This document shows, piece by piece, positions 11,601 to 18,995 of a DNA stretch of 64,000 nucleotides. Origin of the DNA: Lepus europaeus (taxonomy: Eukaryota; Chordata; Mammalia; Lagomorpha; Leporidae). The notes beneath the pieces were generated by a model that did not search any database, was not told the DNA's origin, and saw only the letters and a list, made by a program, of their open reading frames with translations. A program made the position numbers and the translations under genes. How positions within the stretch are numbered: position 1 is the stretch's first letter; each line of letters opens with the position of its first letter. The stretch lies in the NCBI RefSeq assembly GCF_033115175.1, contig NC_084831.1, forward strand, positions 80,237,502 through 80,301,501, given 5' to 3'.

Positions 11601-13050
11601 TTCTGGACCAAGAAGTAATTAAGGAGATCAAATACATGCGTAAAGCAGTACTAGGTACTCAACATGATATGAAAGGAACACAAAGCAGTCTGTGCCCTCA
11701 AGAATAGTATAATCTGATAGGAATGAAAAATTATATCTCACTAAAACAATCTGGAGAATTCCATCCTGGCATTAGGTGTTCATGGAAGACACTTTTCAGG
11801 TGGATGAAATATACAAACAAGACTTTATGAAGAAGTTAGGCCCTGGGTGGACCTAGAAAAGTAAGAACTGCAGAGATAGGGAGAGGAAGGCATTTGGGGG
11901 AGAAAAGGAACCTAATACTATGACCAAAGTCAACAAATGAAATGTCACAATGGACTATTTCAATTAAAATAAAAGATGGATGCATACAGATCTATGTAAA
12001 TGGAACATAGGGTTTGTATGAATACTACACAATAGATTGATAAGGCCTACTTGTGGAGAAATTACATATTAAACAAAAGCTTTGAATTTTAAACACACAC
12101 ACCACACACATAGATCCAAGTTATTCACCATGCACTTGAAATATCTTTATCATTTCATGAAAAAATAAAAAATATTCACTTCAAAAAAGGACATTTGATA
12201 TTTTATGATTTATCACATTATAGAATGTGAGAACATATTTTTATATCAATGACTGATAGATTTCCAAAAGAAGTATGGAGTGAAACACATATGTTGACAT
12301 GGTCCTTTCCTTTCTTGATAAAATAATAACAGTCATAACAGCTAATATTTCAAACATCTATTAACTTAATATTCATTAAGTTATGCTAAACATTTTTCTT
12401 GCATTATTATATATAGTTCTCACCACTAGAATAAAAGCAATTAATAAATATTTGTTGAGTTAATTGAACAATTGAATCTATTTTACAGATAAAGTGAATA
12501 TAAGAAAGGGTAAATGGATTTTTCTTCATTACATAGTGGGAGAATTCGAGTGCTAATCAAGGCTTGCCTAGCACCTAAGCACGTGTTTAATTAGGACGCA
12601 TTCCAGTCTCCACGCTTCTTTGCTCTTTATCCGTACCAATTTCCCTATTTTGGTTCTGTTCCTTCCCCTTCCTATAACCCCCTCTTACATGATGTATCTA
12701 TTTGTTTCCCAGCTGAGAGATATATTATAAGAATAAGTGAGAGTTTCCTGGATCTCCAAAAAGATTTTGACAATGCTACTTTAATGAATACTTCTCTTCT
12801 GATACCTAAGGAGGCTGGATCAACAGAAAATTTTGAATTTAAACCAGAACCATTTAAAATAGAAAATGGCACCAATTTCAATATTGCAATCCAAGCCATC
12901 TACCAAGGCAATCTCACCTCAGAGGTTTCTAACATTGCACAAGTAACCAAGTTCATTCCTCCACAGGAACCTAGCATCCCTGCTCTGGGTACCAATACTG
13001 CAACCAGTTTGGCTATTTTTGTATTAGCTGTGATCTTACCTATATTTTAA
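312..13050 (+). CDS. CLCA3: CLCA3, calcium-activated chloride channel regulator, nine 3' coding exons (5' end outside window)
   Basis: Joined exons: 312-539, 1665-1889, 4746-4923, 6717-6817, 7162-7386, 7675-7945, 8468-8638, 9148-9387, 12713-13050. Together they make 1977 nt, or 658 codons plus TAA, with phases that agree at every junction and no stop or frameshift. The order is the end of the cysteine-rich part of the N-terminal CLCA domain, a VWA domain with a full MIDAS (DKSGS, the T of GGTSICSG, the D of LLTDGED), beta-sandwich regions, a fibronectin-III-like segment and a hydrophobic tail. CLCA proteins enter the secretory path, cleave themselves with an N-terminal HExxH metalloprotease site (upstream of this window) and modulate TMEM16A-type chloride current. 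Residues such as [28 protein letters not shown] and SLRQQ look most like rodent Clca3a1, and SH3GLB1 is the next gene, as for CLCA3P in humans. CLCA1, CLCA2 and CLCA4 fit less well. Residue numbers below count from this partial protein. Confidence 0.87.
770..1095 (+). repeat. Decayed old mammalian LINE-1 3' fragment (tentative)
   Basis: The text around 1035-1090 (GCAGTGAACATCTTTGTATGC, then a run on to AATTCCTGTA) resembles the 3' untranslated end of old mammalian L1M elements. No open frame is left. Family and borders are uncertain. Confidence 0.35.
1108..1447 (+). mobile_element. C-SINE (CSINE), full length, in CLCA3 intron
   Basis: It starts GGGGCCAGTGCTGTGG and ends with a CT-rich stretch, an AAATAAATAAAT tail and poly-A. 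A short CTATTAA direct repeat flanks it (1101-1107 and 1449-1455). Confidence 0.85.
1665..1889 (+). CDS. CLCA3: CLCA3 exon: VWA domain, middle
   Basis: The exon has 75 codons, phase 0 to phase 0. The acceptor is a T-rich tract ending ACACAG and the donor is CAG/GTACAT. It encodes residues 77-151, from [15 protein letters not shown] to SGLKAGFQ. The threonine in GGGTSICSG is the second metal-binding element of the MIDAS. The motif VGMVTFES is the conserved VWA beta strand of CLCA proteins. Confidence 0.9.
2006..2310 (+). mobile_element. Old diverged C-SINE in CLCA3 intron
   Basis: GGGCCAGATATGTGTCGCAGAGG opens it, a degenerate C-repeat body follows, and it ends with an AAATAAAATAAAAATAAAT tail. 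It has no clear direct repeats, in keeping with age. Confidence 0.7.
2683..3040 (+). mobile_element. Young C-SINE (TGTCAAAA-tail type) with flanking repeat
   Basis: It starts GGCCGGCGCCATGGCTTAAC and carries a (CT)n run at about 2957-2993 and an A-rich tail. The direct repeat ATCACAAAGATA at 2671-2682 and 3040-3051 marks the insertion site. Confidence 0.9.
3621..3975 (+). mobile_element. C-SINE placed at the head of a LINE-1 fragment
   Basis: GGGCCGGCACTGTGGCATAG opens it and (CT)n at about 3880-3919 precedes the tail. It lies exactly between the 5' target repeat of the following LINE-1 piece and that piece. Confidence 0.85.
3976..4533 (+). mobile_element. LINE-1 3' end, 5'-truncated
   Basis: It matches the 3' UTR of the LINE-1 at 18,996-26,314 (AGACCCCAGCAGAAAGAACG onward), including the G-rich tract near 4405-4470 and AAATAAAAGTTTTAAA at the end. 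The flanking repeat is AAGATTCTATCTTT (about 3606-3619) and AAGATTCTGTCTTT (about 4534-4547). Confidence 0.8.
4746..4923 (+). CDS. CLCA3: CLCA3 exon: VWA domain, third MIDAS element
   Basis: The exon is 178 nt, starts in phase 0 and ends one base into a glycine codon. The acceptor is CACTCTCAG and the donor is G/GTAAGC. It encodes residues 152-210, with [14 protein letters not shown] holding the aspartate that completes the metal site, then the typical CLCA run [21 protein letters not shown] second AG at 4758-4759 would put TAA first in frame, so the upstream acceptor must be the real one. Confidence 0.9.
4964..5303 (-). mobile_element. Young C-SINE, antisense, 40 bp after a CLCA3 donor site
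   Basis: On the + strand it reads poly-T, TTGACAGGCAGAGTGG and ends GCGCCGGCC. The direct repeat GAAAATAAGTTTC lies at 4951-4963 and 5304-5316 without mismatch, which suggests a recent insertion. Confidence 0.93.
5392..5645 (+). mobile_element. Old C-SINE, tail lost
   Basis: The body from AAGCGGGTTAAGCTGCCACC to GATCTATCTCTCTC is recognisable. It ends in a (CT)n run at 5606-5645 without the usual A-rich tail. Confidence 0.7.
5782..5893. mobile_element. Short inverted-repeat element (MITE-like)
   Basis: The arms GTTCATGGAAAATG (5793-5806) and CATTTTCCATGAAC (5871-5884) are perfect complements, and the match continues imperfectly outwards. A related copy lies at 60,148-60,258. The size and layout suggest a non-autonomous DNA transposon. 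I do not assign a family. Confidence 0.5.
6175..6510 (+). mobile_element. C-SINE with intact B box
   Basis: GGGGCCCGTGCTGTGGCATA opens it. The RNA polymerase III B box GGTTCGAGTCC is intact near 6239-6249. The tail is AAATAAATAAATAAATCTTT. The target repeat AAAAGAAATGTACA is at 6161-6174 and again just after the tail. Confidence 0.88.
6524..6630 (+). mobile_element. 5'-truncated C-SINE at the same target site
   Basis: Only the last third of the repeat remains (GCAGCCATTTGGGGAG to AAATAAATAAACA). It is followed by a third copy of AAAAAGAAATGT at 6631-6642. Confidence 0.75.
6717..6817 (+). CDS. CLCA3: CLCA3 exon: end of VWA domain
   Basis: This 101-nt exon starts two bases into the codon split with the previous exon and ends in phase 0. 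The acceptor is CATTCTAG and the donor CAG/GTTAGA (weaker than GTAAGT). It encodes [20 protein letters not shown] followed by [10 protein letters not shown] (residues 211-244), the conserved link between the VWA domain and the following beta-rich part of CLCA proteins. Confidence 0.88.
7162..7386 (+). CDS. CLCA3: CLCA3 exon: beta-sandwich region after VWA
   Basis: The exon has 75 codons, phase 0 to phase 0, acceptor TATGTAACAG and donor GAG/GTAAGT. It encodes residues 245-319, [20 protein letters not shown] to RLRIPGVAE. Four N-glycan sequons are visible (NIT, NGT, NDT, NTS). The segment [16 protein letters not shown] is close to rodent Clca3a proteins and unlike CLCA1 and CLCA4, which supports the CLCA3 call. 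Confidence 0.9.
7675..7945 (+). CDS. CLCA3: CLCA3 exon: beta-sandwich region
   Basis: The exon is 271 nt, phase 0 in and phase 1 out, acceptor TTTTCAG and donor G/GTAATA. It encodes residues 320-409 plus one base. TGTWTYSL opens it, then [34 protein letters not shown], an NVT sequon, and LELWDNGAG at the end. All are core CLCA features. Confidence 0.9.
8468..8638 (+). CDS. CLCA3: CLCA3 exon: conserved [14 protein letters not shown] region
   Basis: The exon is 171 nt, phase 1 in and phase 1 out, acceptor TATCAAG and donor G/GTAAGT. It encodes residues 410-466 plus one base, with [17 protein letters not shown] and [20 protein letters not shown]. The motif NDGVYSRYF is nearly fixed in the family. 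The acceptor has a poor pyrimidine tract but its place is set by the phase and by the protein. Confidence 0.88.
8838..8960. repeat. Ancient interspersed repeat, family not assigned
   Basis: The text ACTGAGTACTTCCTATGCAA and CAAGCACTGTGCTAAATGCT belongs to an old mammal-wide repeat that recurs near 11,640, 28,590, 44,190 and 46,840 in this window. I cannot name the family safely. Confidence 0.4.
9148..9387 (+). CDS. CLCA3: CLCA3 exon: start of fibronectin-III-like region
   Basis: The exon is 240 nt, phase 1 in and phase 1 out, acceptor TGTGGTAG and donor G/GTAAGT. It encodes residues 467-546 plus one base: [12 protein letters not shown], then [40 protein letters not shown] and PGYVLDKG. The SRxxSGGSF motif and the IxDLxA...LxWTAPG strand pattern are typical of all CLCA proteins. 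Confidence 0.9.
10145..10499 (-). mobile_element. Young C-SINE, antisense, in last CLCA3 intron
   Basis: Poly-T with TTTTTA spacers leads into TTGACAGGCAGAGTGG. The flanking 18-bp repeat TAAATTTAACTAAATTTA (10,127-10,144 and 10,500-10,517) is perfect. Confidence 0.93.
10571..10897 (-). mobile_element. C-SINE, antisense, older type
   Basis: AAGACTTATTTATTTGTTGGAGAGG opens it on the + strand and CCACAACACCGGCCCC closes it. Spacing to the previous SINE is about 70 bp. Confidence 0.85.
11640..11890. repeat. Ancient interspersed repeat, family not assigned
   Basis: AGTCTGTGCCCTCAAGAATAG and the following text resemble the same old repeat as at 28,590 and 44,190. The rest of 10,898-12,334 shows nothing else that I recognise. 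Confidence 0.35.
12335..12610 (-). repeat. MIR-type SINE fragment
   Basis: Read on the + strand it keeps the reverse MIR order: AACAGCTAATATT, TTTTACAGATAAAG, CATAGTGGGAGAATTCGAG. It is strongly diverged. Confidence 0.5.
12713..13050 (+). CDS. CLCA3: CLCA3 terminal coding exon with hydrophobic C-terminus
   Basis: The exon is 338 nt, phase 1 in, acceptor TTTGTTTCCCAG, ending in TAA at 13,048-13,050. It encodes residues 547-658: [62 protein letters not shown] and a tail ending [13 protein letters not shown]. The tail has no basic cytosolic residues after the hydrophobic stretch. It therefore looks like a GPI-attachment signal rather than a plain membrane anchor. NAT, NTS, NGT and NLT sequons are present. 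The KEAGS and SNIAQV motifs are family-wide. Confidence 0.9.
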
Positions 13051-13990
13051 ACTAGAAATTGTATTATAACTAAAATTCAATGTTATGCAAATTTGGTAAA
13101 TATTCATTTAGAATTTGATTAATTTTACTCACTGTCTAGTATACAACTCTTTGTAATACCAAAAGGGATGTACAAAGTTGTAAATTTCCTAATTCCTTGA
13201 GGTAATCAATGTTGATTGTGCTGCTAAATTTAAATTAAAATGACTATGCTATTTCCTGCCTTGAACAATCCATTAACTAAGTTTTAATACAAAAAAAGAT
13301 GTATACTTACACTTGTAAACTTTTTAAGAAACATTTTTAATGGGTGTTAAAATTCATCTGATAAATTAACAAAACCAAAACCTGTTACTTCAAATATTTA
13401 TGCATACTCAAAGCAAATAATTTTATGGTAGAATTATTTATATTTCATTCTTTATTATTAATGAATATTTCATGTTTATATAAGAAGTAATCAAAAAGAT
13501 AATTCTTCAATGAAAAAATGGACTAAAATAGTAAAGAGGTCAAATTTGTTTTTTATTATGGATTAAAAGTGGCACATCAAAGCTTCAGCCATAGGAATGA
13601 ACTGACAAGCAAGAATGCATTTCTGCATGAATTGTGGAACATCACAATTAAATTTTGTCACCATTCTATCATTGGGTCCTAAAAATATTACCAAGAGATT
13701 TTATTAAGATAGTTTTATTTTCACTTCACCCTACACAGAATCTAGAATAGTGCTTGATACATAGTAGATATCATACACATAATTACTATATAAGTTGATG
13801 AATACCCTCAAAATAAGTTACAATTTTATCCCTTTACATTAAATATTATTCACAAAAATATCATGTGCACATGGTATTATGAGTAATGAAAACTACTTGC
13901 CAACACTAACCTGAAATATTACATGAGTTTCAGAAAATTGTATCATCTCAATGGAATTTATAAGGTATCTAATAAAATGTATAGCAACAG
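13051..13990 (+). other. CLCA3: Candidate CLCA3 3' UTR
   Basis: This repeat-free AT-rich stretch follows the stop codon. Possible polyadenylation signals are ATTAAA at 13,234-13,239 and 13,838-13,843 and AATAAA at 13,971-13,976. Which one is used cannot be told from sequence alone. Confidence 0.45.
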
Positions 13991-14059
13991 TGTGAGTTCT
14001 TGAGAGAAAGAGTTATATTGAACAAAAAATGCTTTGTTTAAAAACAAGAAAATTCCAAA

Positions 14060-14590
14060 AGCTGTTTGAACATCAGAAATGAAGAAGCTATATTAATTTG
14101 GGCAGGCATGGAGCTAGTGAGTGAGGAGCTGAGAGACTGCCAGCAACCCTGCAATGCCAAAAACCCCAACTTTTCCACGCTGATCCAACATGGCTGCCGG
14201 CTCAGCACACCCATTCCCACCATGCACCTGAGCCTCACTTCCCCTCCTGCGGGAGATGCCATGATGACTATGTGTGTGCTACAGCCCCACACTGAGATAC
14301 CATGATACTTCCTGGAGATCACCATGTGGGCTGAAGCTTCATACAAACTCTGCTCTATTTGTATATTCAACGAGGGCAACATCCCCTACCATATAAAGGC
14401 ATGACCCCAACTTTGTCTGAGGCAGCAGCTTTTCCTTCTTCATGGAGACAGGCTGCCTGAACTTACTTCTGAGCGTCTACTATCCCATCAAATAAATCCT
14501 GCTCTCCTACACATTTATGTCTTCACCTTAAATTCTTTCACACACAGATGAGAGAAAACCCCATCAGGGAACATGGTTCCCACAATAATA
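14060..14590 (+). mobile_element. Candidate solitary retroviral-type LTR
   Basis: A TATAAA box (14,392-14,397) lies about 95 bp before AATAAA (14,491-14,496), followed by a T-rich stretch and CCCACA near 14,578-14,583. This U3-R-U5 layout fits an old endogenous retrovirus or MaLR LTR. No internal viral genes are near, so it would be a solo LTR. The 5' border is unknown. Confidence 0.4.
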
Positions 14591-14614
14591 TGATATATCT
14601 GGAAAGGTCAAAAC

Positions 14615-14830
14615 AAAATCCTGAAACATTAGCGAACCAAACACAGAATATTTAAAAAACAGTAATATTTCATGCCCAAGTTGAATTTATCCCATAAATC
14701 CAAAGATGATTTAATATCAGAAAATCATTATATTTACCATATTGACAAATTTAAAAGAAAAATTATATGATCACCTCAATATACACGGAAACATGCATTA
14801 TAATTCAATCACCATACTTCATCCAAAATG
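14615..14830 (+). repeat. Decayed LINE-1 ORF2 fragment (reverse-transcriptase region)
   Basis: The text CCCAAGTTGAATTTATCCCA, then AATATCAGAAAATCATTATA and ATGATCACCTCAATA follows the order of the LINE-1 reverse-transcriptase stretch that encodes QVGFIP...INHMI. It is too worn to keep an open frame. Confidence 0.55.
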
Positions 14831-14835
14831 AAACT

Positions 14836-14918
14836 TTGAACCAGTGGATGGGACATCTTTGTCTCTTGTTCTGTCTCTCTTCCTTTCAAATAAGAAATTA
14901 AAATAAATTTTTAAAGTA
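14836..14918 (+). mobile_element. C-SINE 3' fragment
   Basis: Only GAACCAGTGGATGGGACATC, the CT-rich part and the CAAATAAG-type tail are left. Confidence 0.6.
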
Positions 14919-14929
14919 TTCATTCTTTT

Positions 14930-15256
14930 AAAAATTTATGTATTTATTTGAGAGGCAGAGTTACAGAGAGAGAGAGAGGGAGAGACAAAGAGAGAGGTCA
15001 TCCATCTGCTGGTTCACTCCCTAAATGGCCACAATGGCTGGTGTTGGGTTGATTCTAAGCCAGGAGCCAGGAGCTTCTTCCAGGTCTCCCACATGCATGC
15101 AGGAGCCCAAGCATTTAAACTCTCCACCTCTGCTTTCCCAGGCTACTAGCAGAGAGCTGGATTGGAAATGGAGCAACCAGGACATGAACCAACACTGCTA
15201 TGGGATGCTGGCCCTGCCAGTGGAGGTTTAACCTATAATACCACAGTGCCAGCCCC
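14930..15256 (-). mobile_element. C-SINE, antisense
   Basis: ATTTATGTATTTATTTGAGAGGCAG opens it on the + strand, and ACCACAGTGCCAGCCCC closes it. Confidence 0.85.
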
Positions 15257-15295
15257 AAAATAATAAATATTAAAAATTAAAAAAATGCACACTTG

Positions 15296-15610
15296 AGTGG
15301 GCATTGTGGTGCAGCGGGTTAAGCCACCATGGCACCAGCATCCCATCCCCAAGTGCTCATCTGAGTCCTACTTACTGTGCTTCTGATCCAGCTTCCTGCG
15401 AATGTGCCTGGAAAGCAATGGAAAATGACTCAAGTACTTGAGTTCCTGCCATCACTTGGGAGATAAAGATAGAGAGTTCCTGATTCTGGGCTTCAGCCTT
15501 GCTTAGCCTTGTCTATTGTGGGCATTTGGGGAGTGAACAAGCAAATGGAAACACATACTCTCTCTCTTTTTCCACCTTTCAAATAAGTAAGTAAATCTTT
15601 TAAAAATATG
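15296..15610 (+). mobile_element. C-SINE, diverged
   Basis: GAGTGGGCATTGTGGTGCAGCGGG opens it with a good A box. The tail is CAAATAAGTAAGTAAATC. Confidence 0.82.
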
Positions 15611-15616
15611 CACACC

Positions 15617-15945
15617 AGGGCCAGCACTGTGGTGTCCTAGGTTAAGCCTCTGCCTGTGGTGCTGTTATTACATATGGGTGCAGGTTCTACTCTTGACTAC
15701 TCCACTTCTGATCCATATCCCTGCTGGTGGTCTGGGAAAGCAGCAGAGGGTATCCCAAGTGCTTGGGCCCCTTCAACCACATGGGAGATCTAGAAGAAAC
15801 TTGTGGTTCCTGGCTTTGGATCTGCCTAGCTCTGGCCACTGAGGGCATTTGGGGAAGGAACCAGTGGATGGAAGACTTCTCTTTCTGTCTCTCACTCTCT
15901 ATGTAACTTTGCCTCTCAAATAAATAAATAAATATTTTTAAAAAT
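15617..15945 (+). mobile_element. C-SINE
   Basis: CAGGGCCAGCACTGTGGTGTCC opens it and CTCAAATAAATAAATAAAT closes it. It lies head-to-tail with the previous copy. Confidence 0.83.
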
Positions 15946-15964
15946 GCATATCATTTAACAGTCT

Positions 15965-16250
15965 ATCTAGATATATTTTTGTATTCCAGCAAACATGGAG
16001 CAAGATCTTCACCATAGCATGGTTTTTAAAGAGTGAAACAAACAAACAAAAAATTCTAAGCACCCAGTAGTAGGGGAGTAGACAAGTAAGATGTGGTATA
16101 TTCTTGTGATGGACTCACACAACAGCTAAAAAAATAAATTACATCTGTCTCTAATCTGTATTAAACATCTCAAATATAAAACATTTAAAAATCACAGAAT
16201 GATAGGCACACTATGTTATTATATACTTAAATTTAGATACAAATATACTA
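15965..16250 (+). repeat. Decayed LINE-1 3' fragment
   Basis: GTAGGGGAGTAGACAAGTAA and ATGTGGTATATTCTTGTGATGG resemble the end of old mammalian LINE-1 ORF2 and its 3' UTR. No open frame remains. Confidence 0.45.
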
Positions 16251-16387
16251 TATTTGTCTGTAAGCATAAAAAATAAAAGTGTTTCTTTAATGTTTACAAG
16301 AGATACACTAAGTTCTTCGCAGAGGAAGCTTTGGATGATGAACTAGAAAAATAAATGAGACTGGGAGTATTGGTATAGTTACTTAGG

Positions 16388-16724
16388 TCTTTTTTTAAGA
16401 TTTATCTATTTATTTATTTGAAAATCAGAGTTGGAGGAAGGGGAGAGACAGAAAAAGAGATCTTCCATCTGCTGGTTCACTCCTCAAATGGCCTCAATGG
16501 CCAGCCCTGGGCCAGGCCAAAGCCAGGAGCCAGGAGCTCCATCTGGATCTCCCACGTGGGTGGCAGGAGCACAAGCACTTTGGCCATCTTCCACTGCTCT
16601 TCCCAGGCCATTAGCAGGGAGCTAGATTGTGAGTAGAGCACCAGTAGGGATATGAACTGGTGCTCATATAGGATGCTGGCATTGCAGGCAGTATCTTTTA
16701 CCCTCTATGCCACAACATGGGACC
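16388..16724 (-). mobile_element. C-SINE, antisense
   Basis: TTTAAGATTTATCTATTTATTTATTTGAAA opens it on the + strand and CCACAACATGGGACCC closes it. Confidence 0.83.
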
Positions 16725-16861
16725 CATTATTTAGGTATCTAGCTTCAACAGTAGTATTTTATTCTTTAAAAAGGCTAAGATAATATTTTAATTTACATTT
16801 GTTATTTCCATTATCAGGAAAATAAGAGTTTTTCTACACTATTCTTTTTTCCTAGGTTTCT

Positions 16862-17195
16862 TTTTTTTTTTTTTTTTTTTTTTTTGACAGGCAGAGTGGG
16901 TAGTGAGAGAGAGAGAGACAGAGGGAAAGGTCTTCCTTTTTGCCATTGGTTCACCCTCCAATGGCCGCTGCAGCTGGCGCATCTCGCTGATCCGAAGCCA
17001 GGAGCCAGGTGTTTCTCCTGGTCTCCCATGCGGGTGCAGGGCCCAAGGACTTGGGCCATCCTCCACTGCCTTCCCGGGCCATAGCAGAGAGCTGGCCTGG
17101 AAGAGGGGCAACCGGGATAGAATCCGGCGCCCCAACCAGGACTAGAACCCGGTGTGCCGGCACCACAAGGCGGAGGATTAGCCTGTTAAACCGAC
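16862..17195 (-). mobile_element. Young C-SINE, antisense, with flanking repeat
   Basis: A poly-T run of about 24 leads into TTGACAGGCAGAGTGGG. The direct repeat TTTTCCTAGGTTTCT at 16,847-16,861 and 17,196-17,210 is perfect. Confidence 0.93.
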
Positions 17196-17213
17196 TTTTC
17201 CTAGGTTTCTAAA

Positions 17214-17532
17214 AATTTCTTAAGCCACCATCTACAATAGCAGCATCCCATATGGGTGCTGGTTCAAGTTCCAGCTGCTTCACTTCTGATCCAGTTCTCT
17301 GTTAATGTGCATGTGAAAGCAAGAGAAGATGACCAAGTGCTCGGGCCCCTGCCACCCATGTGGGAGAGAAGCTCCTGGCTCCTAGCATCAGCCTGGCCCA
17401 GCCCTGACTGTTGTGGCCATTTGATGATTGAACTAGCAGATGCAAGACCTCTTTCTCTTTCTCTCTCTCACTCTCACTCTCTCTCCCTCTCTCTCTCTCC
17501 CTCTGTAACTTTGCCTTTCAAATAAATAAATA
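17214..17532 (+). mobile_element. C-SINE, 5'-worn, host of a nested SINE
   Basis: The body runs from CTTAAGCCACCATCTACAAT to GCCTTTCAAATAAATAAAT. A younger antisense SINE has landed in its tail. Confidence 0.8.
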
Positions 17533-17866
17533 TTTTTTTTAATTTTTTTTTTGACAGGCAGAGTGGATAGTGAGAGAGAGACAGAGAGAAAGGTCTTCCT
17601 TTTTGCCGTTGGTTCACCCTCCAATGGCCGCTGCGGCCGGCTCATCGTGCTGATCTGAAGCCAGGAGCCAGGTGCTTCTCCTGGTCTCCCATGCGGGTGC
17701 AAGGCCCAAGCACTTGGGCCATCCTCCACTGCCTTCCCGGGCCATAGCAGAGAGCTGGCCTGGAAGAGGGGCAACCGGGATGGAATCCAGCGCCCCAACC
17801 AGGACTAGAACCCGGTGTGCCGGCACTGCAAGGTGGAGGATTAGCCTGTTAAGCCACAGCGCCAGC
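17533..17866 (-). mobile_element. Young C-SINE, antisense, nested in a C-SINE tail
   Basis: TTTGACAGGCAGAGTGGATAG opens it on the + strand. The tail sequence CAAATAAATAAAT stands on both sides (17,519-17,531 and 17,867-17,879) as its target repeat. Confidence 0.88.
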
Positions 17867-17897
17867 CAAATAAATAAATCTTTTTAAAAAATTCTAA

Positions 17898-18995
17898 AAG
17901 ACAACTAACTGAGCACCAAAAAGGAAACCTGTTGAAGTGAAATGGACACTATGAGAAACAGTGACTTGATTGGCCCTTGTCCTGACTGTTGATGTACAAT
18001 TTAATACTTTATCCCTTTTAGTATTTTTTTTGTTCTACTTAATACTATTGGGTGAACTCTGTAATTACCACACAATTATTCTTAGGTGTTTGAATTTAAC
18101 TGAAAAGTGATCTCTCTTAAATATAAGAGTGGAAATAAGAGAGGGAGGAGATGTACAATTTGGGACATGCTCAAGCTGACTTGCCCCAAATGATAGAGTT
18201 AGAAATGTGCCAGGGGATTCCAATTCAATCCCATCAAGGTGGCATGTACCAATGCCATCTCACTAGTCCAAGTGATCCATTTCAGTTCACAATTGATCAT
18301 ACTGATAGGTCTAAGAGTCAAAGGGATCACATAAACAAGACTAGTGTCTGCTAATACTAACTGATAGAATAAAAAAAGGGAGAGAATGATCCAACTTGGG
18401 AAGTGTGATATACAGCAAACTCATAGAATGGCAGTTGTCTTAAACAGCACTCTGGCCTCAGAATCAGCCCTTAAGGCATGCGGATCCAGCTGAAAAGCCC
18501 ATGAGAGTATTTTAGGCATGGAAAGCCAAGACACTCTGGCAAAAAAAAAAAAAAAAAAAAAAAATGACCTAAATGAAATATCTCTGTGAGTGAGATCCCA
18601 GTAGAAAGAACAGGGCCATCAAAGAAGAAGGTACCTTTCTCTGAAGAGAGGAGAGAATTTCCACTTTGACTACAACCTTGTCTAAATATAATCAGAGTTG
18701 GTGAACTTAAAAGGCTTCCATAGCCTTGGCAACTCATGACAAGAGCCTAGGGAGATTACTGATGCCATAAACAAGAGTGTCAATTTGTTAAGTCAACAAC
18801 AGGAGTCACCGTGCATTTACTCCTCATGTAGGATCTCTGTCCTTAATGTGTTGTACAATGTGAAGTAATGCTATAACTAGTACTGAAACAGTATTTTTCA
18901 CTTTGTGTTTCTGTGTGGGTGCAAACTGTTGAAATCTTTAATTAATATATACTAAATTGATCTTCTGTATATAAAGATAATTGAAAATGAATCTT
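17898..18995 (+). mobile_element. Older LINE-1 3' end, part 1 (host of the full-length LINE-1)
   Basis: It matches 25,105-26,180 of the younger element (CATTGAAGTGAAATGGACAC-like text and onward) with many differences. It includes a 23-base A run near 18,541. It breaks off at GAAAATGAATCTT (18,983-18,995) and goes on at 26,315. Confidence 0.85.

Noticed and set aside
312..13050. Assignment to CLCA1, CLCA2 or CLCA4
   Set aside because: CLCA1 has a longer soluble tail, CLCA2 lacks a full MIDAS and has a true membrane anchor with a basic tail, and CLCA4 differs in the DPKGKKY and SLRQQ regions. The neighbour SH3GLB1 also favours CLCA3.
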